This document shows positions 50,801-58,931 of a stretch of DNA of 64,000 nucleotides, piece by piece; position 1 is the stretch's first letter; each line of letters starts with the position of its first letter. The DNA is taken from contig NC_134839.1 in the NCBI RefSeq assembly GCF_965363235.1, forward strand, positions 71,686,910 through 71,750,909. The letters run 5' to 3'. The translations under genes and the position numbers were made by a program. Under the pieces are notes generated by a model. The model was not told the origin of the DNA. It searched no databases and saw nothing but the letters and a program-made list of their open reading frames with translations. The DNA is from Mytilus galloprovincialis. Lineage: Eukaryota > Mollusca > Bivalvia > Mytilida > Mytilidae.

Positions 50801-53800
50801 TGAACCTAAATGCATAACAAAATTTCAAAACAATTAAAATTATTAAACGATGCATCATAGGCAGTTATGCATACACATGTATTTAGAATTCAAATTTATA
50901 GTGGTGCATGAAACATAACACAGAAAAAACAAAATTAATTCAGAGGGATAAAAGTTTTATATACATTAACAAAATAAAACCTGAACAAAATATACCAAGG
51001 CTGCATTAATTTTATTTTTAAACTTAAAATTGGCACATACTACACTAATCCAACTACTTTCGTCAAAGGATTTGCTCATAAATACCAACGGATTTAAATT
51101 CTTTACATAAATTTATGATTTTAAATCTACATGAATTACTGACTATTATTGTGTTATTCAGCCAATTGTTAACTGTGAATCAAATATTTTGTAACATTAA
51201 GTGTTTATTTATGTCAATAAATATAACCTGAAATTGATTACACAGCAATTCGTATTTATGCAAGTAAGCTAAACAGATATAATTTCAGATTATTTTCTTT
51301 AAGCCATTTACTACTATTCTATATCCAATGTAGTATTATATTTTAATAATATAAGAAATCTGCCATTTTAATTTATTTATTTATGAATAAAAAAGATAAA
51401 AACTATTTTTTTTATTAATGACAAAATTTAGTTCAAAGGTAACAGAGTAGTCTCCCCTTGTGATTCCAATAATATTGCTAGAATTACTTCCCTTTGATTG
51501 CTATATGTATTGTCAAATGAGAATAGATGTACAAGAAACCATTGTTTCAGAAGAGAAAAATCAAGTTGAAGAATAAGTTGTTTTTCTAAACAAACATTAT
51601 TTGAAATTTTTTAAAAATTTGCAGCTTAAAAGTTCAACAAGCCTGTGTAACCACTCATTTAGTACATATATGAGTAATCCTGACTATGTACCTGTCAGAT
51701 TTTCCACAAAGAAAAGAGTTTGTACTTTGATTTTTGGGGTTTTGGTACATATGATGTTCACAGAAATTTTGTCCAGATCTAATGCCTAATGTTTATATAT
51801 TGTATATTTTAATTTGATCATAGAAGTTATTAAAGTGAAAGTTGATTGAGATTCATGTCTTGGTGTCAGACAAATCAACTGTTAAAAAATGTCCCTCCTC
51901 AGAACTCGGTGAAGAAATAATTATGTTTCTAAAATCCTGCACAAGTGCACCGGCTCACTGGAGTTCTCCATATTGATCACTATACCTTATGTCTGTTAAC
52001 TGACATTTCATTCAAAGTCTTTTCCTTTCTGGTGCTGAACATATTTAATAACAAAGAAAAGTACACAACAAACTTGCTTTAACCTTTTACATTTTTATGT
52101 AAGCTCCAAAGATTATACAGACATTAGAGATTTCAAAAGGTAACAATCCCTTAATCCTTCAAGCTGAACTTATCCTTATCCTGAAGTGTTATGCTTTTTC
52201 TTGCAACACATTACATAACGATTTATTATAAATCAATACACAACAGACATATCAATCTGTTGGTATAGAGATGTCTGTATCTTACAGAAATATGTCAATC
52301 AAGGACACCTCTCTCCTTCCCTGTCTCAAGTTAATTGAAGTTATCATCACATTGCTCTCCTTATCAGACAAATCACCGTGGAAACTTTTATCCCGCCAAA
52401 GGGCAGAGATGTACTATTTCAACAGAACTGAATTTCAGCTGTTCAACAATGTACCGAGGCACACAATGAAAAAGATACCTATGAAGTATGAAGCAGAGTT
52501 GACAGCATCTGCTATTACTAATTAAAATTACTGTGCACCACTTTTTTTCACCAGTTGAAATTTTGAGCATGCCTAAACTTTAATATATATTATGTAGAAT
52601 TAGATTTTTTCCTTCAAAATTTAATGTCAGTTTGGATTTTTTGCCTGATTTTTTAGTGTAAATTTTTGCAGACAGTTAATATCTTTTGATTGAGTTAACA
52701 TTTCAATTAATATTTTATAGTGTGTCTTTCTATGTTGTGATGTTACAGTGACAGTTACACTATTGTTTCAGATAAGGGTGAAGGTTTGGTACCATTAAAA
52801 CGTTTAACCCGCAGCAATTGTTTGCACCTGTCCTAAGTCAGAAATCTGATGATCAGTAGTTGTTGTTTGTTGATTTGGTTTCTAGTTTCTCATTTTCTAT
52901 ATCTAGATTAGACTGTTGGTTTTTCAGTTTGAATGGTTTTACACAAGTAATTTTAGGGGCCATTTATACAGTCTGCTTTATAGCTTGCTGTTCAGTGTGA
53001 GCCAAGGCTCTGTGTTGTTGACCTATAATGGTTTATTTTATAAATTGTGGCTTGGATGGAGAGCTGTCTCATTGGCACTCATACCACATCTACTTATATC
53101 TATATAAGACATATACTCTTAACCTTACCTGTAAAGTTCACATCCAGAGAGCAGTCTCCAATAGATTCATCTGCAGACATGGAAGATGTCAATACCCTTT
53201 GTAGAGACTTCCCTGACTTCGGCACCATTTGAACATTGAGGCTAGCTGGGGGATCTGATTGACGTTTAACCTTCTGGTCCTTTGAAATATTCTGTTCATT
53301 TTTTGATGGAGGAGACCATTGTTTCTGTTCCCTGTTTCTACTGACTTGTTCCCTGTCTCTCTGAACTGGTTCTCTATTTTCTACTCCTCTGTATGCAGAT
53401 CTGGGAGATTCTACTCTGATCTGTATATTTGTTGGAGACACGGCTTTCATGGCTTGAGGTCGGTTATTATGCTCCATATCAGAGGGTGATCTATCATTCT
53501 CAATTTGTTTCTCTTTAAACCTACTATACACCTCTCGCTCAGACATATTGTTCTGTTCAATCGATCTGAGTATACGATTAGAAGTGGCATCAGATTTAAA
53601 ACCACCATCAGTATCATCATGATTGCGATCATGGTCTTCTTTGCTAACTGAACCCGATTTAGACTTAGGACGTTTCAATAGGTTGAGGAATGACTGTCTG
53701 ACTTTGCCACGAGAAAATCGCTGATTAGATCCTGTTTCTGAGTCCCTGCTCATCTGGCTACTTAGACTTGTTTTTGAACCTCTCTCTTTTCGTTGTTTTC

Positions 53801-54650
53801 TTGACATACGAGGTGACATTCTCCTAAAAAAGTTGCTGATACTACCACTTATTGTTCTTTTATGAGGAGTTAATTTATTACTATCCATTCCATCACGTGA
53901 TGGTACAGAATTCGATCTCTCTGCCCTAATACCAATGTTTTGTGGTTCAGAAGCATAACGTTCATCGACAATGTTATCAGCACGCTGTTTGATTTCCGTA
54001 GAATAATTATCTCGAATTGCATGGCGATAGCTTATTGTTCTATCATTTTCCTCCATAGGTAAAACATGTTTGGGCAGACTCCTTTGTTTATTCAATGGTA
54101 CTCGACCATTAGGAGCACCATTTTTCTTTGGTGCATCATTTACAAATTGCCCATCTACATTCTCCTTTTCTGGAGAGGAATATTCCTTGACAATCATCTC
54201 AGACATCTCTCTGATACGAGATTGATAATCTGTACTGTTATTGGCCATTTCGTTCTTATCTTCACCTGATAATGTTTGAACTTCGTAAGAATTTGAGCGT
54301 CTTACTGTCACAACTGAATCATAAGTAACATGTTTTGGACTTAATTTTCTAGTTAATGGACTTTTTGATCTACACCTATTAGATTTCAGACTAGAAATGG
54401 TAGGTGCAGGACTTGTTGACCTACTTGTTGACCTACTTCTGTCTAGTCTCTCAAGGGTTGTTACTGCACTGAAACTTGTTCTATATGGTTGAGGAACCCT
54501 ATTTATAATTTCATCCTGTTCAAACTCTGAATCAAAGGTCAAAGAATTTTGTCTTGCTGGACTTTTTCCACGTGTTATATGATCAGCTATAATATGAGTG
54601 TCTTTGTTTTGTCTTCTGTCTAAAACAGACTGAGGAGACAAGGTGTCCAT
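29632..54650 (-). CDS. DLGAP: DLGAP (GKAP/SAPAP) family postsynaptic scaffold protein, 7 coding exons
   Basis: Coding exons 53129-54650, 36544-37127, 35222-35327, 32756-32847, 32056-32202, 31058-31127 and 29632-29819 join to 2709 nt, 902 aa. All introns are GT-AG and every phase agrees. Residues 703-817 form the GKAP C-terminal homology domain: DGEYYL.., SGKIRAAVGKANLLVNQKFK and LQGFWDMIKIQVDNVEEMF match SGKIRSAVGSAQLLMSQKF and LAGFWDLLQLSIEDI of DLGAPs. The end has A.KKMMAEKRAAMKKKQ..DVEIYI, like the family's KRL.AAKRAA..IEIYV. Residues 1-700 are low-complexity, Ser- and Arg-rich, as in the family, with YEVQTL at 122-127 faintly like an LC8 site. Family members link the PSD-95 guanylate-kinase domain to Shank at synapses. 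This protein ends IADK and lacks the C-terminal QTRL PDZ ligand. Paralogue number cannot be given. Confidence 0.93.
29820..31057 (-). other. DLGAP intron 6
   Basis: AT-rich intron with an (AT)n microsatellite at about 30861-30888 and diverged short repeats with GGGTGTACCAG near 30590 and 30709. No exon is seen. Confidence 0.5.
31058..31127 (-). CDS. DLGAP: DLGAP coding exon 6 (70 bp)
   Basis: Acceptor TTTTTTTTCAG; encodes SRESSISSSPKSVSNASTPA plus GTP and one base, donor GTAAGT. It is a Ser/Thr-rich linker between the GKAP domain and the tail, supported by phase and clean splice sites rather than by homology. Confidence 0.8.
31128..32055 (-). other. DLGAP intron 5, with a SINE-like fragment
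   Basis: 31150-31232 (AGATATGGTATGATTGCCAATGAAACAACTATC) is a minus-strand fragment of the abundant SINE-like family. 31710-31750 (TTGTCTCATTGGCAATCAAACCATATCTCC) is a plus-strand scrap of the same. The rest is AT-rich. Confidence 0.55.
32056..32202 (-). CDS. DLGAP: DLGAP coding exon 5
   Basis: Acceptor TTACTTTCAG; 49 codons NPTVDGKLLKWEDLQGFWDM..NGWKELCMH, donor GTAAGT, phase 0 at both ends. It matches the family's NP..(R)PT..DL.GFWDLL segment. Confidence 0.92.
32203..32755 (-). other. DLGAP intron 4
   Basis: Intron with an (AT)n run near 32242-32260. No other feature is recognised. Confidence 0.5.
32756..32847 (-). CDS. DLGAP: DLGAP coding exon 4
   Basis: Acceptor GTTTTTCAG; encodes A-SGKIRAAVGKANLLVNQKF-KQFEELCYEHM, donor GTAAGA. 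This is the most conserved block of the domain (family: GKIRSAVGSAQLLMSQKFQQFRGLC). Confidence 0.93.
32848..35221 (-). other. DLGAP intron 3
   Basis: Intron with a SINE-like fragment (33077-33152), a duplicated 37-bp word (AACCAAAATATTACCATGTA.. near 33258 and 33295) and the GACGAAACGCGCGTCTGGCG element at 33420-33580. No additional exon is recognised. Confidence 0.5.
33420..33580 (+). mobile_element. dispersed element with GAAACGCGCGTCTGGCGT core
   Basis: TTTTGGTTCTCAATGCTCTTCAACTTCGTACTTTATTTGGCC leads into GAGCGTTACTGATCATGCTG, ATGAGTCTTTTGTAGACGAA, ACGCGCGTCTGGCGTATATA and TCCTGGTATCTATGATAAG. I know this as a very common bivalve repeat. A decayed minus-strand copy lies at 58258-58480. 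Confidence 0.7.
35222..35327 (-). CDS. DLGAP: DLGAP coding exon 3 (start of GKAP domain)
   Basis: Acceptor TTTTTCAG, then DGEYYLNVTKTEAVHLVSLC..RQIESDLYCQDIPED plus one base, donor GTATGT. It corresponds to the family's DG..FL.LL..E..RL..WC segment. It is too short to stand out as a frame and was found by the need for a phase 0-to-1 exon between its neighbours. Confidence 0.9.
35328..36543 (-). other. DLGAP intron 2
   Basis: AT-rich intron, no repeats or exons recognised. Confidence 0.5.
36544..37127 (-). CDS. DLGAP: DLGAP coding exon 2
   Basis: Acceptor TTATTTCAG, completes Gly, then SDPSILSEESRDVTT.. to TGDPKL; donor GTAAGT, phase 0. Ser/Tyr-rich with GRYSQYSAYKSKKDTRSPYS in the middle. 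No fold is recognised; its membership follows from the exact phase match on both sides and from composition. Confidence 0.85.
37128..39761 (-). other. DLGAP intron 1, 3' part
   Basis: First part (in plus coordinates) of the 16 kb intron between coding exons 1 and 2. AT-rich; no exon, RNA or clear element found. Confidence 0.45.
39762..40198. mobile_element. TIR element (MITE-like), 437 bp
   Basis: GGTCCGAGACCACAATT at the left is exactly inverted as AATTGTGGTCTCGGACC at the right, a 17-bp terminal inverted repeat. AATAATA and AATAACA flank the two sides, perhaps a short target duplication. There is no coding frame. Confidence 0.8.
40199..45751 (-). other. DLGAP intron 1, middle part
   Basis: Contains a small tandem repeat AAAGTTTTGA(C/A)AAT..AATGAAAGAATTC at 40448-40550 (three units of about 37 bp) and a C21 run at 42047-42067. 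A GGTACTTTTC/GGCGGTACTTGTCG short repeat lies near 43090-43215. The frame at 41473-41733 (86 codons) has no recognised domain. Confidence 0.45.
45752..47441. repeat. 58-bp satellite array, about 29 units
   Basis: Units of exactly 58 bp begin TGAATGTCCCTTTGGTATC, continue TTTTGTCTC(A/T)CTTTTAC and end TTTCATTTTAACAATTTATTAT. From the first GAATGTCCC (45752) to the last (47424) is 1672 bp, that is 29 periods minus one 10-bp deletion at about 46631. Variant positions (TCTCTC/TCTCAC, TCTTTTG/TCCTTTG/TATTTTG, GAATG/GCATG, TTTTTTATT/TTTATTATT) are shuffled among units. It lies in the large DLGAP intron. Confidence 0.95.
47442..48911 (-). other. DLGAP intron 1, between the 58-bp and 55-bp arrays
   Basis: AT-rich. 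The 134-codon frame at 47823-48227 is the longest non-repeat, non-exon frame in the window but is Phe/Tyr/Ile-rich, unrelated to any family I know, and probably chance. Confidence 0.4.
48912..49404. repeat. 55-bp tandem array with alternating unit types
   Basis: About eight or nine units of about 55 bp: ACAAGACATACCTATAGAGG, TTTGAAGATATAGTCC, then either AATTTCAAGTTTAAGTATT or TAATTCATGTATAAGTTTT. The two variants alternate, giving a 110-bp higher-order unit. Two more decayed units at about 49600-49695 lie beyond an inserted SINE-like element. Confidence 0.85.
49405..49572 (-). mobile_element. SINE-like element inserted in the 55-bp array (minus orientation)
   Basis: AGATATAGGAAGATGTGGTA, TGAGTGCC..GAGACAACTCTCC and the GGGCCCCAAAAATTACTATTG..CCATTCAAA end are the reverse complement of 52915-53105. 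Array units occur on both sides, so the insertion postdates the array. Confidence 0.8.
49696..52779 (-). other. DLGAP intron 1, 5' part
   Basis: AT-rich. A plus-strand frame at 52271-52525 has no known domain. 50459-50543 is another fragment of the SINE-like family (GTAGATGTGATATGATTGCC..AACATTGAGCAAAACCCGTAC, minus). Confidence 0.45.
52780..53105 (+). mobile_element. long copy of the SINE-like element next to the DLGAP splice donor
   Basis: TTTGGTACCATTAAAACG.., TTGTTTGTTGATTTGG.., TTGAATGGTTTTACACAAG, GTGAGCCAAGGCTCTGTG and TCATTGGCACTCATACCACATC occur in order, the longest copy here. It ends about 23 bp from the DLGAP donor at 53128. It is a recognised abundant bivalve element; I do not assign it to a SINE class with certainty because no pol III boxes are clear. 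Confidence 0.75.
53129..54650 (-). CDS. DLGAP: DLGAP coding exon 1 (N-terminal, 507 codons)
   Basis: Starts MDTLSPQSVLDRRQNKDTHI and ends SLDVNFTG, with the donor GTAAGG at 53128 after one base of the next codon. An in-frame TAG two codons upstream (TAG AAC ACA ATG) makes this the first possible Met. Basic Ser-rich segments such as SNFFRRMSPRMSRKQRKERG (about residue 270-290) and RQSFLNLLKRPKSKSGS have no known fold. The exon continues 5' as UTR to an acceptor at 54725. Confidence 0.92.
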
Positions 54651-54712
54651 TGTGTTCTAGCCTGCTGGTCACACTTTTGGACACATTGTTGATGTTTGGT
54701 GGTATAAGCCAT
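54620..54712 (-). promoter_or_regulatory. upstream ORF overlapping the DLGAP start codon
   Basis: In the 5' UTR part of the exon, ATG at 54712 (AAGATGGCT, A at -3 and G at +4) opens a 30-codon frame, MAYTTKHQQCVQKCDQQART.., that ends at TAG 54620-54622. This is inside the DLGAP coding sequence in another frame. If present in the mature mRNA it should lower initiation at the main ATG. Confidence 0.6.
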
Positions 54713-54725
54713 CTTGACTGTTTAT
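54651..54725 (-). other. DLGAP 5' UTR part of the first coding exon
   Basis: A minus-strand acceptor TTATTTTTCCAG precedes position 54725, so the transcript probably comes from at least one noncoding exon further right, beyond what I can identify. Confidence 0.6.
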
Positions 54726-54790
54726 CTGGAAAAATAAATAAAGAAAGAATTAAACATATGTTATTGTATGTGACATTACAGTACCTAAAA

Positions 54791-55062
54791 CAAGAATGTG
54801 TCCTCAGTACACGAATGCCCCACTCGCACTATCATTTTCCATGTTCAGTGGACCGTGAAATTGGGGTAAAAACTCTAATTTGGCATTAAAATTAGAAAGA
54901 TCATATCATAGGGAACATGTGTACTAAGTTTGAAGTCGATTGGACTTCAACTTCATCAAAAACTACCTTGACCAAAAACTTTAACCTGGAGCGGGACAGA
55001 CGGACGAACGGACGCACAGACCAGAAAACATAATGCCCCTCTACTATCGTAGGTGGGGCATA
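54791..55062 (+). mobile_element. family B dispersed repeat, copy 2
   Basis: CAAGAATGTGTCCTCAGTAC.., TTTGGCATTAAAATTAGAAAG, a (GGACG)-rich tract and the 3' hairpin ATAATGCCCC..GGGGCATAA match 25177-25470. It lies just upstream of the DLGAP exon acceptor at 54725, in intron sequence. Confidence 0.8.
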
Positions 55063-57295
55063 AAAATCATACACTTTGAACCACTCTTGGTAAAAAACTA
55101 AAATAATATCATCCTGCTTTGTACCTGATAAAGTAACTCCATCTTTGTTTTTTTCTTTCCTTATTTTTTAGTTTCCACACACAAATATCAAATATATAAG
55201 TTTTAACCGCTGATGCATGCAAATGTAGAAATAAACATACATGAAGAGAAGGGAGAAAATGTTGAAAGTTGTGAAAACTTTTGTCTCAATCTTTTGCATA
55301 ATCATTATTACAACAAAATGTGTCTAATCTAATCTTTCAAGCAAAACTGAGATATTAGCAGACCTCTACAAATAGGACTCAGAATTTATCAACATTTTCA
55401 ACTGTCATGCTTCTTATTTATCTCTGTTAACATGATAACTGACATTATCGCTATTTTTTGCATTTTTCCTTTGATCTTCTTTAATGATAATTTTCATATC
55501 ATCATACTCACTTGAGATGGAAAATTATCGCTAGAAACTAAGCATGCGCGTGGCGTTGCTAACGAAATTGACAACGTCGTCATAGGTAAAATAGCGATAA
55601 AAAGATTATCATTGTTCATCTCTACTCGATTGCTTTTCTCACTTTCGCTGTCCCGGCTCAAGCGAGAAAATCAATCTTGATGAGATGATCACCGATAACC
55701 TATAAATATCATAGATAGTGAGGGAAAACATAGCTGATATAATGTCATCAGCTATGATCAACTTTGAAAACTCACCATCAAAAGTACAATTGTAAGAGCA
55801 CCAACTATTTAAAATTAATTCTATATATGAAAAAAAAGTTGTGTCATGAATATGTACATCATATCAATTCTTTTCCTTTAAAACATTGGAAGAAGTCATC
55901 TCTTGTACTGTGAGGGCTGCACAAATTGTATCATACTTGATGAATATGGGTTCATTTAAAAGGTGTCTATGCAATGGTCCATTATTAATAACACATTTGG
56001 AAGTCTTGTGCTACAATAAGGTCATTTGGAAATTAAAACAAGTGTGGAAACAGTATAATAAATATTTTCTATTCAATAAACATTTTCTTCCTAATTATCT
56101 AACAGCTCAATTATTACCTAAAACTCTATATTGTTAATGTATTTGTCAGCTTATTTCCTTGCAATATGATGTGGGCCATCTGTGCAGTAAGATTTTAAGC
56201 GTTTAATGGCCTAAATGAGACTTTAAGATGCAGCAGTATAAGAATTCATCTTCTATTGTTCTTTGTGTTGTGAATTAATGCTATATGTCCTTACTTTTCC
56301 ATCAAAACAGAATATTAAAAAAGATATTGAAGTAACAAATCTTACTGATCACCATTTCCCTCCTATAATTAACATGATCTATTGTAACTAGTTTGACAAT
56401 GCCAACTGGATTATAAATACCCATTGTAACTGCCCAAAGCAATGTATGTCCAAGAGAAAATCTTTTGCTTTGTTCTATACACATTAAAAAAAATATGTCA
56501 ATTTCCAAAAAAAATTGTAATTAAGTTACTTACATTGACTTTAGTGGTTGTTTAGGTTTGCAGTATCACAATCCAAATGAAAAGATGAAAATTTAGTAAA
56601 TGTAGGAAAGAAGAAAGAAAATTTGCTAGCAGGTACTATTACACACTACAGGTGAAAAAAGACCTAACTATACATAGCAAATGTATGAACACTTGTGGGT
56701 ATTTAGCTATCGTAAATTTTGTCTCTGAATGACCATAGATCTGCTCCAAATAACTTTCTAAAATCAAGCAACAATCACTTATTAAATATGACGTCAAATT
56801 TTTAAAACTGTGATGTCAATTTTTACAGGAACTTGTGTGATTTTACATGCATAATGGCGGACAAATTTGCATACAAGTGTAAATACGTCTATTGTCTTCT
56901 AACTTGTTATCCAAATTTACCACCTGTCATTATAACCAACCAGGTATAGCTAACAAATTGTTTCTTCTAATGATGTAAAACAACTATGACACAAGTAACA
57001 GTTAATGGATGAATAAAATAGTCATACATCTGAATAAACAAAGCTTGATCTTTATGAAAAATCTAATTTCAAAAAGCTTTAAAGCAGAAAAGGCTTGTGG
57101 GAGTAACAAACAAACTAATTTGAATTTAAACACAACTAATTTTTATTACTATCTCCTAACAGATATTATATGTAAACCAGAATATCCCCTCTCTCCTTAA
57201 GAATGAGCTGTTATTAAAAGTTACCTTGTTAAACACTTATAGCAACAGAAAATAACCTAATTTTCTCTGCAAATTAGGCCATATAAGGTGTTAAT
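55063..57295 (-). other. DLGAP upstream intron or 5' flank
   Basis: Mostly AT-rich. A CpG-containing patch at about 55500-55690 (ATTATCGCTAGAAACTAAGC, ATGCGCGTGGCGTTGCTAAC, GACAACGTCGTCATAGG, ATAGCGATAAAAAG) looks like another dispersed bivalve repeat; it could be mistaken for a promoter. No exon is recognised. Confidence 0.4.
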
Positions 57296-58180
57296 AATGA
57301 GAACATGAGGTTAAGGTCAGTGAGGTAACACTAGTAACACTATTGAGAACTTGAGGTTAAGGTCAGTGAAGTGACACTAGTAGGACTGGTGAGAACCTGA
57401 GGTTAAGGTCAGTGAGGTATCACTAGTAGGACTGGTGAAAACATGAGGTTAAGGTCAGTGAGGTAACACTAGTAAGACTGATGAAAACATGAGGTTAAGG
57501 TCAGTGAGGTAACACTAGTAACACTATTGAGAACTTGAGGTTAAGGTCAGTGAGGTATCACTAGTAGGACTGGTGAAAACATGAGGTTAAGGTCAGTGAG
57601 GTAACACTAGTAAGACTGGTGAAAACATGAGGTTAAGGTCAGTGAGGTTACACTAGTAGGACTCGTGAAAACATGAGGTTTAGGTCAGTGAGGTAACACT
57701 AGTAAGACTGGTGAAAAGTTTCAAAACATGAGGTTAAGGTCAGAGAGGTAACACTAGTAAGACTGGTGAGAACATGAGGTCAAGGTCAGCCAGGATACAC
57801 AAGTGAGACTGGTGAGAACTTGAGGTTAAGGTCAGTGATGTGACACTATAGTGTAAGACAGGTGAGCACATGAGGTTAAGGTCAGTGATGTAACACTAGT
57901 AGGACTGGTAAAAACATGAGGTTAAGGTCAGTGATGTTACACTAGTAAGACTGATGAAAACATGAGGTTAAGGTCAGTGATGTGACATTAGTAAGACAGG
58001 TGAGAACATGAGGTCAAGGTCAGTGAGTAACACTAGTAAGACTGGTGAGAACATGAGGTCAAGGTCAGTGAGGTAACACTTATAAGACAGGTGAGAACAT
58101 GAGGTTAAGGTCAGTGAGGTTACATTAGTAAGACTGGTGAGAACATAAGGTTAAGGTCAGTGAGGTAACACTAGTAAGAC
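57296..58180 (+). repeat. 46-bp tandem array, about 19 units, AGGTTAAGGTCA in most
   Basis: Units of about 46 bp: GAACATGAGGTTAAGGTCAG, TGAGGTAACACTAGTAAGAC, TGGTGA. Small indels change some units. Most copies retain AGGTTAAGGTCA. It lies about 2.6-3.5 kb upstream of the DLGAP first coding exon. Confidence 0.92.
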
Positions 58181-58257
58181 TTTCATGTACATAGTTGGAC
58201 AAACCTTAAACACAATACATTTTTTGTATGAAATTAAGTTTAAATATGTCTATACTT

Positions 58258-58480
58258 ATCAAAGGTACCAGGCTTATATTTTGATACGCCAGAAGCATGT
58301 TTCATTTACATAACACTCATCAGTGACACTCAGATCACATATAGTTTAAAAGCTTAACAAATACAACTTGGAAGAGAATTGAGGACCCAAAATGTTGTGC
58401 CAAATACGGCTAAGGTTATCTAAGCCTGGTGATACCCTTGGGGACAAAACATCCACATCAACCTAGGCTAGTGGTGTAAA
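58258..58480 (-). mobile_element. decayed minus-strand copy of the 33420-33580 element family
   Basis: ATCAAAGGTACCAGGCTTAT, TTGATACGCCAGAAGCATGTTTC, ACTCATCAGTGACACTCA and GAGAATTGAGGACCCAAAA follow in the order expected for the reverse complement of the 33420 copy. The CGCGCG core is mutated (AGAAGCATG). Confidence 0.65.
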
Positions 58481-58931
58481 TAGTTATTATCTTTTTACAA
58501 TATGTGTTCTTTCCCCTGAATTTTATACATTACTACCATGACTACTGAGATAATATTGAAGTATTATATAACTTGTAACATATTGCATTATTATATGTGA
58601 TCAAATCAATCTTCTCAATTATTCATACTTACAAACGAGGTGTGGTTCTTAAACAAATTTAGTCATTCAACAGTAAGTTAACAAATTAAGTATACCGACT
58701 TTTACTCCAACTCTCTGTTCACTACTGGTTATGTATAAATCTATTTTGTAAGATTTTGTTTTTTTCTTATCTTAACATAAATTAGCAATGACTGTATCTA
58801 TCAATTACTTTTGTAACATTCCTTATCAAATGCATCAGGCAATCAATTTGGGAAAAAATTATGATGCATAGTCACTAATGTTATGTTGTTTTTTTTACCC
58901 ATTTAGAATTTTGAAAATGTTATTTTAAAAG

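Noticed and set aside
52271..52525. 84-codon plus-strand frame near the DLGAP first coding exon
   Set aside because: No domain and no splice logic; opposite strand, inside an intron.
53447..53632. Frames overlapping DLGAP coding exon 1 (also 54066-54269 and 53047-53232)
   Set aside because: Shadows of the 507-codon DLGAP exon.
55500..55690. CpG-island promoter for DLGAP
   Set aside because: The CpG-rich patch resembles a dispersed bivalve repeat and has no supporting exon or donor next to it.
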